Assembly (NCBI GenBank): GCA_937922945.1
Contig: CAKZUP010000009.1
Location: forward strand, 25,035 to 89,034
Direction: 5' to 3'
DNA: 64,000 nucleotides
DNA from: an uncultured Granulosicoccaceae bacterium
GTDB lineage: Bacteria; Pseudomonadota; Gammaproteobacteria; Granulosicoccales; Granulosicoccaceae
Position numbers and translations under genes: made by a program
In this document: in pieces, positions 26,501 to 34,208 of the stretch
Position numbering within the stretch: the first letter of the stretch is position 1
How the letters are laid out: every line of letters starts with the position of its first letter
The notes under the pieces: model-generated
What the model was told of the DNA's origin: nothing
Databases searched by the model: none
What the model saw: the letters and a program-made list of their open reading frames with translations, nothing else

Positions 26501-28654
26501 CTAAACACGCCGTTTCAGACGACAATTTACCCGTATTAGCGCCGATATGAGCAACGTGAGCACCAAAAAGCCTGAGATAAATCCACCACCAACCCGAACA
26601 CTGGCAACGCCATCAGACGACGCTACGGGCTGCTCAGAACCGTTATTGCCTTCCGATTGACCCTCTCCCCCAGCATTTGAGACAGTCTCGGGAGAATCAG
26701 GTACGTTTTGTTCAGGTGAAGCATTGTCAATAGTTTGATCTGTGTCGCGATAAACCAACGTGTAATCGCTACGGTTCGCACCGCTCACCGAAATGTATAA
26801 CTGGCTTCCCACCTCCGTATTAAGCCGGCACACGGCGCCGGATTCTGAACTTACATCGGCGGTACACAATACGGTTGGCGATTGCGTTTGATCATTAAAG
26901 CTACTGGCAGAAACACGTAAGCGCGTGGCAGGCAACGCATTCAACTCAATTTCAATCGCTTGCTGCGTTGGCTGGGTTAAGTAGGTATCAAGCGCATCGA
27001 CTTCCAATGTAGATTTAACCAACTGCTGTGAACCAATCAGTGGCTGACCGACTTTGATCATAGAACCTTCAGATGGCACACCATTTTCATCTACAACAAA
27101 CAACAGGTAATGACCAGGTGGCGCAACGTTTCTCGACTCTGGCATTGTCAATGTTAGTCTTCTGTTTGATTGCGTAAAGCTTAATGGCACCAAACGTTGA
27201 TCTTGATTCTCCGAATGTGTAACCGAGCCAATTTTTATTAAATGGGCTTTCGATATTGCCTCATTATGATCAACGCTGATAAACATCGATTTTGCATAAT
27301 CGGCAGCAGTAGGTACGGACGCCAACGCCGGCCGTGTCGCAAGCGTTCCATCCGCATTAAACAAATACGGCGGACTAAATATTTCGGCATTGCGCTCTTC
27401 ATAACCAAGCGCATAACAATCACCACAAATACCACCGCCGGCCGATAATACCTTGCCATCGGGTAAGAGCATCGCGATGGAATGATACTGCCGGTCGGTT
27501 GGTATCGTATTGAGCTCTGTCCATCGACCAGTGTCCGGCTGCCACAACTCCGGCACCATTACCGGCGCTGTCGGGCTAAAGTATTGAGCCCCATCGCTAT
27601 TACCGCCTGTTGCTAAAACAGAACCGTCTGCGAGTATGGTGAGATTGTGTTGCCGTCGTCCATTAAACAACGGTGTTGTGTCTGTGGTTTGTCGAGTAGC
27701 TGTATCGATGACCACGGCGGTGTTTAAACCTTGTCCACCACCTGCAACCAATATTTTTCCTGTTGTATACATGGCATAGCTGCCATAGTCACGATTCTCA
27801 ACCGAGTCACGTGTGGTTTGTGCGGTATAGCGTCCACTATTTTCCGTCTCTATATCCAACAGTAAATTAGAAGGGCCGAATGATAGAACCGAGCCTTCGG
27901 GAGTTTGTTGCAACCATTGGTAATCGCCTGTGAGCTCTATCGGATAAGAGCCGCTCAATGCACGCCAGGTTTGGTCAAACTGAAAAACCTCACCTAAAGG
28001 AGATGGCTCATAGGTTCCACCTAGAGTAAGCATTTCTCCGTTTGCCAGCGCTGCCACCGACGAGTACCAGCGTGGTGCATTCATGTTTACGGTGCGATGC
28101 CACGTGTTGGTAACAGGGTTGTAGATATTACTGTTTGCCAAAGGACCGTTTGCACCGGCCCGACCACCGTCTCCACCAGCAAACAGAATTCGACCGTCCC
28201 ATAAATGAGCAGAGCCTGCGCAAAACAAATCGGTATCGGTGTCGTTGTTGGTTTGCTGATGCGTATCCGCAATGGGGTCCCACAACGTAACGCGCGTGGT
28301 GTAGTTGTCGGTGGTATGCGGATCGTCGTCGGAGTCATCAGGTGTTGCATCCCAGGCAAGCACCTTTCCATTTGGTAGCAACGCTGCATGTACTGCCACC
28401 AACGGCCAATCGTATACTGCTGACCATTGGCCGCCAATGGAAGGGTTAATGGTGGGCACCGGCGCATCGCGCACAATGTCACTGGCAGCTATCGGCGAAG
28501 ACGCCGCAGGTGCAACCATACTTATTAGTGGTCCGGTGTTGGGTTCGTCAGCATGCTCATCGCCGTGAGCTTGCGCTTTAGTTGTATACCCAAGCGCCGC
28601 AACGAGCGGTAGCCAAGCCAATAAAACGGTTTTTGAAAGTTCAGGTAAGGTCAT
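26501..28654 (-). CDS. Galactose-oxidase/glyoxal-oxidase-like copper radical oxidase with C-terminal membrane anchor
   Basis: 717 residues. Signal peptide about 1-29. A kelch-type propeller spans about 75-430 and a DUF1929-type C-terminal domain about 440-535. Expected AA5 copper-radical residues are all placed: Cys145 (LFCAGSAH), Tyr197 (RWYSS), Tyr390-His391 (RQYHS) and His515 (PPGHYLLF), so it should be active on alcohols or aldehydes and produce hydrogen peroxide. The last 33 residues (RVGGGFISGF, a hydrophobic helix, then NCRLKRRV) resemble a GlyGly-CTERM/rhombosortase sorting tail. The enzyme is probably exported and surface-anchored or released. Confidence 0.88.
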   Translation of the reverse strand: MTLPELSKTVLLAWLPLVAALGYTTKAQAHGDEHADEPNTGPLISMVAPAASSPIAASDIVRDAPVPTINPSIGGQWSAVYDWPLVAVHAALLPNGKVLAWDATPDDSDDDPHTTDNYTTRVTLWDPIADTHQQTNNDTDTDLFCAGSAHLWDGRILFAGGDGGRAGANGPLANSNIYNPVTNTWHRTVNMNAPRWYSSVAALANGEMLTLGGTYEPSPLGEVFQFDQTWRALSGSYPIELTGDYQWLQQTPEGSVLSFGPSNLLLDIETENSGRYTAQTTRDSVENRDYGSYAMYTTGKILVAGGGQGLNTAVVIDTATRQTTDTTPLFNGRRQHNLTILADGSVLATGGNSDGAQYFSPTAPVMVPELWQPDTGRWTELNTIPTDRQYHSIAMLLPDGKVLSAGGGICGDCYALGYEERNAEIFSPPYLFNADGTLATRPALASVPTAADYAKSMFISVDHNEAISKAHLIKIGSVTHSENQDQRLVPLSFTQSNRRLTLTMPESRNVAPPGHYLLFVVDENGVPSEGSMIKVGQPLIGSQQLVKSTLEVDALDTYLTQPTQQAIEIELNALPATRLRVSASSFNDQTQSPTVLCTADVSSESGAVCRLNTEVGSQLYISVSGANRSDYTLVYRDTDQTIDNASPEQNVPDSPETVSNAGGEGQSEGNNGSEQPVASSDGVASVRVGGGFISGFLVLTLLISALIRVNCRLKRRV

Positions 28655-28918
28655 TTTTTTATATCGTTTGTAGCGCTTTTTCGCACACCGATTCCACTTG
28701 GTTCAGTCGAGGCCCGTTTGTTGGGATCCAAGCTTGAAACCCAAGTATGAGAACCAAGTCTGATTGTAATCTTGCAAGCCACGATCCATCGCGCTGAGAA
28801 GCTTACCCCGATAACCGAACCGGATATCAACAGCATGGCAAAACTGTCGGTTTTGACATAAGGATTTGAGCAATTGCCCACAAAGCCGGGTTGCAGCATT
28901 GAAACCGGACGCTAGTCG

Positions 28919-29920
28919 ATGTTTCAACCCGTTAGCGATGCTGATTTCGGCCGATACCTTACTCTACAACGACCTGATCAATTGCGCCTTATGAATAACA
29001 CAGCTCAGACTCTTCCAGTAAAAGCCTTTGGCAACGTATCGCAGGTGTTTGAGCAGCTAGAGAGCATACTACTCGGCAAACGAGACCAGCTTGAGCTGGC
29101 GATGGCCTGCATGCTGGCAAAAGGTCATCTGCTCATCGAGGACGTTCCAGGTACAGGTAAAACGACGCTGGCACAGGCGCTGGGCGTCAGCATGGGCCTG
29201 GACTGGAAACGCGTGCAATTCACCAGCGACCTATTGCCAGCCGACGTTGTGGGTGTATCGGTTTTCAATAGTCATTCACAATCATTCGACTTCCGGCCCG
29301 GCCCGGTTTTCACATCGGTTCTGCTTGCAGACGAAATTAATCGTGCGCCGCCAAAGGCACAAAGCGCATTGCTTGAGGCCATGGAAGAACGGCAAGTATC
29401 CGTTGACGGAAACACCCACCCTCTGCCGGATGAATTCTTTGTTATTGCCACGCAGAATCCGGTAGAGCAGCTTGGCGCATTCCCACTACCTGAATCCCAG
29501 TTGGATCGCTTTCTGGTTGGACTCGCGCTGGGATACCCTGATCCCGCCACCGAACGGGCGCTAATGGAAGACGGCGACAAACGCTCACTGATCGCAAACC
29601 TTGAACCTGTCGGTTCGGTACAGCAACTTCGACAATGGAGTGAAGAGGCCAACGCGGTGCACGTTTCAGAATCGTTGTACGACTACATACTGGCATTGCT
29701 TCTGCGCTCGCGCGAAAACGGCAACGGCTTGAGTTCACGCGCTGGTTTGAATCTGGTTCGTTTATGTAAAGCCCTTGCCTATATCAACCAACGAGACCAT
29801 GTGCTCCCCGATGATGTGCTTCGCGCGTTCCCTGCTATGGCGGGTCACCGCCTTACCGGTAGAGTGAGTACTGGCCAGGCAGCGGCCATGGATATACTCA
29901 ACACCGTTCCCGCGCCTTAA
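28919..29920 (+). CDS. MoxR-family AAA ATPase
   Basis: 333 residues. Walker A is EDVPGTGKTTLAQ (about 79-91), Walker B LLADEINRAPPKAQSALLEAMEE (its first part near 140-155), sensor motif ATQNPVEQLG, and the MoxR lid with SSRAGLNLVRLCKAL. MoxR ATPases act as chaperones for VWA or metal-containing partners. Here it heads the common moxR-DUF58-tgpA operon. A second ATG at 28991 would remove 24 residues; the longer start is kept because the N-terminal segment precedes the usual helix, but it is unproven. Confidence 0.93.
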   Translation: MFQPVSDADFGRYLTLQRPDQLRLMNNTAQTLPVKAFGNVSQVFEQLESILLGKRDQLELAMACMLAKGHLLIEDVPGTGKTTLAQALGVSMGLDWKRVQFTSDLLPADVVGVSVFNSHSQSFDFRPGPVFTSVLLADEINRAPPKAQSALLEAMEERQVSVDGNTHPLPDEFFVIATQNPVEQLGAFPLPESQLDRFLVGLALGYPDPATERALMEDGDKRSLIANLEPVGSVQQLRQWSEEANAVHVSESLYDYILALLLRSRENGNGLSSRAGLNLVRLCKALAYINQRDHVLPDDVLRAFPAMAGHRLTGRVSTGQAAAMDILNTVPAP

Positions 29921-29948
29921 AAACACGCACTCGGCGAACCGAATACGC

Positions 29949-30953
29949 ATGAACTCCATTGGTGCAACATCGGCAGCCAAGCCGACAGCAAGATCGGCAA
30001 CCAAACCGGAAGCCACATCGTTCAAGCAACGACTTTTCCGTACGCGCCCGGAAGATGTTCTGCCTCTCACGATAGAACATCAACGCATTTACATTTTGCC
30101 TACAAGACGCGGACTAGCCTATCTTTTCTCGCTACTGATCATGCTGATCGCCGCAGTAAATTACGCATTGAGCCTGGGTTATGCCCTGTGTTTTTTACTC
30201 ACCGGTTTATTTGCAGCCTCGCTGCTACATACTTATCGAAACGTTGCTGGCATTACATGCGAAAAAATTAGTAGCAAGGATAGCTTCGCAGGCGAAAGCG
30301 CAGAATTCAGCATCAAGGTAAAAAATCAATCCAGACTTGACCGTATAGGCTTGACGATTAAGGCAACGGATACATCGGGTGTAATCGATGTACAAACCGA
30401 AAACACAGAGAATGTTGTTCTAATTAAAGCAACCACCGAACGTGGTGTTCGCAAACTGGGCAGGCTAACGATTACCAGTACGTATCCGTTAGGACTATGG
30501 CGCTGTTGGTGTTACGTTCATGGTAATGCCGAGGCCATTGTTTACCCCAAACCCGAAAGCACACCACCACCGCTGCCCGCACTGTCGGTGGAATCAGCCG
30601 GCGAACAATCGCGCTTATCAACTCAAGGTGATATTTCAGGCCTACGCGAATACAACCCCGGCGACACGCTATCGTCTATCGCGTGGAAAGCAGCGGCACG
30701 CGGACAAGGCCTGTTCGTTAAAACATTTGACGACGAAAGTTCCGGTGGTAAAACGCACTTTGATTTGCGCTCTACCGGGTTGCACGATTTAGAACAACAG
30801 CTTTCGCGCATGGCGGCGTGGGTACTGTTGGCCGAAAAATCCCGAACCGAATACTCATTCGAGTTGGCAGATACGCGTTTAGAGCCTGGCTTTGGCAGTG
30901 CACAAAAACGACGCGCATTGGTCGCATTGGCAAAATACGGACAGCCATCATGA
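29949..30953 (+). CDS. DUF58 domain protein
   Basis: 334 residues. Two transmembrane helices near 57-95 (GLAYLFSLLIMLIAAVNYAL and the following hydrophobic stretch), an Ig-like segment, and the DUF58 core with DISGLREYNPGDTLSSIAWK near residue 225, the family's diagnostic motif, then AWVLLAEKSRTEYSFEL. The DUF58 family usually partners a MoxR ATPase and is related to VWA domains. It starts 28 bases after moxR and its stop overlaps the next start (ATGA), indicating a tight operon. The N-terminal Thr/Ala-rich stretch is low-complexity. Confidence 0.93.
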   Translation: MNSIGATSAAKPTARSATKPEATSFKQRLFRTRPEDVLPLTIEHQRIYILPTRRGLAYLFSLLIMLIAAVNYALSLGYALCFLLTGLFAASLLHTYRNVAGITCEKISSKDSFAGESAEFSIKVKNQSRLDRIGLTIKATDTSGVIDVQTENTENVVLIKATTERGVRKLGRLTITSTYPLGLWRCWCYVHGNAEAIVYPKPESTPPPLPALSVESAGEQSRLSTQGDISGLREYNPGDTLSSIAWKAAARGQGLFVKTFDDESSGGKTHFDLRSTGLHDLEQQLSRMAAWVLLAEKSRTEYSFELADTRLEPGFGSAQKRRALVALAKYGQPS

Positions 30954-33001
30954 TCGGGCTTCTGGGTAAGTCTCGGCTTTTGCGTCGACGAAAACCTAAG
31001 CAAAGTGCCGTAAAACTGGACAAGCGAAGCTTGCACGCATTAGCCGCACTGCTGCTGTTATCGCAGCTGCCGCACCTGTTACACCTTCCCATCTGGGTGA
31101 GCGCTCTTGGTGTAAGCATTATCGGACTAAAGTTACTTGCACACTACAGCCCATCAACGGCGATTAATTTCCTGCTAACACCCGTTAGTCTGATCGTTAT
31201 CGCGGTAAGCGGCGCCATATTGGTACGAACACACTATGGATACTTTTTAGGTCGCGACCCGTGCGTGGCGTTTCTGTTTATTTTGGTTTCGGCCAAGTTT
31301 GCAGAATTAAAGAGGCCAGCAGAATCGACCCTGTTACTGTGTCTTGCAGGCTTTTTGCTGATGACTCAATATTTTTATTCTCAATCTATTCTGTCGGCAT
31401 TAATCACGCTACCCGCGGTGTTGGCACTGGGTAATGCACTGGCTGTTATTCGCGATTCAACCAACGCGCCCAAGACAAAACAAAATCTTCGCATGGTCGG
31501 CAAGCTGTTGTTACAAGGTGCACCGCTGGCAGCATTGTTGTTTGTGGTGTTCCCACGCTTACCAGGGCCATTATGGTCTTTGCCCGATGATGCTACGGCA
31601 AAAACCGGTTTGTCCGACTCCATGTCGCCCGGGTCCATTGGCTCTTTATCATTGTCTGATGAGGTGGCATTCAGAGTGGAATTTAAAGGCTCGCCGCCAC
31701 CCCCGGATCAACGCTATTGGCGCGGCCCTGTGCTCAATGAGTTCGACGGATTTAACTGGTCTGCCAGTACCAATCCAACTCGAATACAGGTATCGGGTTC
31801 TCAGCGTCCTAACTCGCTTGAATATACCGTGATGATGCAACCCAACCACCAACGCTGGTTGTTCGCGCTCGACTACCCTACCTCTGTTCCAATGTCGGAT
31901 ACCGTGGATGAGGCCGATAGCCGGATCATGGCACGCATCACCGCAGACTTGCAGCTGAAAAGCTCAAAGCCGATAACTCAGGTGGTTCGCTATAAGCAAA
32001 GTTCCAGCTTATCCGACAAATTCAAACCGCCGATAAGGCCTGAGCCTATTCAAACCCAGCTAGCCGGACAAAACCCGAAAACCATGGCGTTCGCCGCACA
32101 AATGCGCGCGCAGGCTGGCAGCGATCGGCAGTACATAGAGAATCTTTTAAGGCATTTTAACCAAGAGAACTTTCACTATACGCTCCAGCCAAGTTTACTG
32201 GGCAATAGCCCGGTTGATGAATTTCTGTTTAACACCCGCGAAGGATTCTGCGAACACTACGCATCGGCTTTTGTTGTGTTGCTAAGAGCCGCTGCTATTC
32301 CGGCAAGAGTGGTTACCGGGTATCTTGGTGGTGAGATGAACGGAAACTACATGATAGTGCGCCAATCGGATGCGCACGCATGGGCTGAAGCCTTTATCGA
32401 TGGCCACTGGGTAAGATACGACCCCACAGGTGCGGTTGCACCCGCACGAGTGGATACCAGCATGGCAGCAGCGTTAGGTGACGGCGAACCCATTCCAATG
32501 ATGGCTCGTTCTGGTAACGGCTGGCTAAAACGATTCAAGCTCAGCATGGATGAAATGAATCATGACTGGCAAAGGCTGGTCGTTAATTTCAATAACGAAT
32601 CGCAAAATCGAATCTGGCAGAAACTCGGCTTTCCAAAACTCCAGCTATGGCAAATAACCATACTGGTTTTAATTATCTCGGCCATTTGGTGTTTTGCGGT
32701 GCTCGGCATGCCACTACGCCGAGCAAGCGGTAAAACACCAGCCGATCGTATGTGGAATCGTTATGTCAGAACGCTGGGGCGCTTAGGCATACAACGCGAA
32801 ACAACGGAAACACCAAACCAGCTCATTAATAGAGCGGCCGAATCGCTACCAAAGTCGAGCTTAATAAAGTCTGTTGGTGATGACTTGGTTAAGCTGCGCT
32901 TTCACCGACCCGATTCAGCAACCAATGCTGCGTTAAATGCATCAATAAAGCGCGGCCTAACTAAACTATACATGCACAGTTTAATGAACCGAGCCGGATA
33001 G
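30950..33001 (+). CDS. tgpA: TgpA-like membrane transglutaminase
   Basis: 683 residues from the ATG at 30950, which overlaps the DUF58 stop as ATGA; a longer frame from 30818 would run inside the DUF58 gene and is rejected. About five to six N-terminal helices (residues 20-210) precede a periplasmic DUF3488/transglutaminase-core domain. The catalytic triad is visible as GFCEHYASA (Cys), SDAHAWAE (His) and VRYDPTG (Asp). A final helix near 560-580 is followed by a C-terminal cytoplasmic domain. TgpA of Pseudomonas is an essential inner membrane protein of this type. The stop lies six bases from that of the convergent enolase-family gene. Confidence 0.93.
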   Translation: MIGLLGKSRLLRRRKPKQSAVKLDKRSLHALAALLLLSQLPHLLHLPIWVSALGVSIIGLKLLAHYSPSTAINFLLTPVSLIVIAVSGAILVRTHYGYFLGRDPCVAFLFILVSAKFAELKRPAESTLLLCLAGFLLMTQYFYSQSILSALITLPAVLALGNALAVIRDSTNAPKTKQNLRMVGKLLLQGAPLAALLFVVFPRLPGPLWSLPDDATAKTGLSDSMSPGSIGSLSLSDEVAFRVEFKGSPPPPDQRYWRGPVLNEFDGFNWSASTNPTRIQVSGSQRPNSLEYTVMMQPNHQRWLFALDYPTSVPMSDTVDEADSRIMARITADLQLKSSKPITQVVRYKQSSSLSDKFKPPIRPEPIQTQLAGQNPKTMAFAAQMRAQAGSDRQYIENLLRHFNQENFHYTLQPSLLGNSPVDEFLFNTREGFCEHYASAFVVLLRAAAIPARVVTGYLGGEMNGNYMIVRQSDAHAWAEAFIDGHWVRYDPTGAVAPARVDTSMAAALGDGEPIPMMARSGNGWLKRFKLSMDEMNHDWQRLVVNFNNESQNRIWQKLGFPKLQLWQITILVLIISAIWCFAVLGMPLRRASGKTPADRMWNRYVRTLGRLGIQRETTETPNQLINRAAESLPKSSLIKSVGDDLVKLRFHRPDSATNAALNASIKRGLTKLYMHSLMNRAG

Positions 33002-33017
33002 CCCGAACTATTCGGGC
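33001..33017. terminator. Hairpin spanning both convergent stop codons
   Basis: GCCCGAA (33001-33007) and TTCGGGC (33011-33017) form a perfect 7-bp stem. The loop CTA is the stop codon of the minus-strand enolase-family gene, and the first stem base is the last base of the tgpA stop. No T-tract is present. Confidence 0.6.
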
Positions 33018-34201
33018 AACACAGGATCTTCGGCCATACCTAAATGCAATTTGGTCCCTTTATAAGGATGGGCCTTTGCAACTTGAATATTCAGTTCAGC
33101 CCCTATCCCCGGTTCGGTGGATGGAATAACGTAACCGTCTTCCCACGTCATGGGTTTACGCAGTATGTCTGAATGAAATCCGCCCCAGCATTCGATACTT
33201 TCCAGAATTAAAAAGTTGGGTGTGCAGGTTGCAAGTTGCGCATTCGCGGCACCTTCTATCGGGCCGCAGTACAAGTGAGGTGCAATGAGCGCATGGTAGG
33301 TTTCTGCCATAGACGCAATTTTTTTACCTTCCAGTAAACCACCTACCCGGCCTAATGCCATTTGCAGAATCGACGCGGCTTCATGTTCAAGCACTCGTGC
33401 AAATTCATACTTGGTGGTTAGCCTTTCTCCGGTGGCTATTGGAATCGATGTTTGCCTTGCAACCCTTGCCATCTCTTTCGGGTTATCTGGTGGCATCGGC
33501 TCTTCGAACCACAATGGATCGCTACTTTCCAATCGCTTGGCCAGACGAATCGCACCAGAGGCGGTAAATTGGCCGTGCGTACCAAATAGAAGATCAGCCC
33601 GTTTGCCCACAGCGCTGCGTAAGGTTTTTACAAACCGCTCAGAACGATCGAGTTCGCTGAGCGAGGGTTGCCTGCCATCATAGACGGAGTAAGGACCAGC
33701 TGGATCGAACTTCAAAGCGGTAAAACCCATGTCGATATATTCCAGTGCGCGCTCCGCAGCCAGATCGGGGTCACGGTAGACAGAGTCGTCTTCGCCTTCG
33801 CGTGGATAGATATACGTATAACTTCGCAAGCGATCGTGAACCTTACCACCAAGCAACTCATAAACCGGTTTGTTCACCGCTTTGCCCACAATATCCCAGC
33901 ACGCGGTTTCCAAACCGCTGAGCACGCTCATTAGCGACACATCCGGGCGTAGGGTATAGCCACGACCATAAACGCGTCGCCATAACTTTTCGATATGAAA
34001 CGGATCAGCGTCGATCAGATGATGCTCGAACACATCTTTAATCATTGCCTCAACCACCGACGGACTAAATGTGGCGGTATACACTTCGCCAAACCCCTCT
34101 ATGCCATCATCGGTTGTGAGCCGTACAAAGACAAAATACTGTCCACCGAAATGCGGCGGTGGATTGCCAACCACATAGGTATCTAACGATTGAATTTTCA
34201 T
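33008..34201 (-). CDS. Mandelate racemase/muconate lactonizing (enolase) superfamily protein
   Basis: 397 residues. N-terminal capping domain (GIEGFGEVYTATF near 33-45), TIM barrel with ALKFDPAGP (162-170), FEEPMPPDNP (232-241), TGERLTT (258-264), APHLYCGPIEG (307-317) and GGFHSD (340-345). This fits the D-galactonate dehydratase-like group acting on sugar acids. Where galactonate dehydratase has D-F-H-G (first metal ligand Asp), this protein reads GTHGQF at 207-212, so the metal site is altered, with His209 a possible substitute. It lies 7 bases downstream of the GH31 gene and probably shares its transcript. Substrate unknown. Confidence 0.87.
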   Translation of the reverse strand: MKIQSLDTYVVGNPPPHFGGQYFVFVRLTTDDGIEGFGEVYTATFSPSVVEAMIKDVFEHHLIDADPFHIEKLWRRVYGRGYTLRPDVSLMSVLSGLETACWDIVGKAVNKPVYELLGGKVHDRLRSYTYIYPREGEDDSVYRDPDLAAERALEYIDMGFTALKFDPAGPYSVYDGRQPSLSELDRSERFVKTLRSAVGKRADLLFGTHGQFTASGAIRLAKRLESSDPLWFEEPMPPDNPKEMARVARQTSIPIATGERLTTKYEFARVLEHEAASILQMALGRVGGLLEGKKIASMAETYHALIAPHLYCGPIEGAANAQLATCTPNFLILESIECWGGFHSDILRKPMTWEDGYVIPSTEPGIGAELNIQVAKAHPYKGTKLHLGMAEDPVLPE

Positions 34202-34208
34202 GTCATTC

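Noticed and set aside
30818..30949. Longer start of the TgpA-like gene
   Set aside because: The extra residues run inside the DUF58 gene; the ATGA overlap at 30950 is the natural start.
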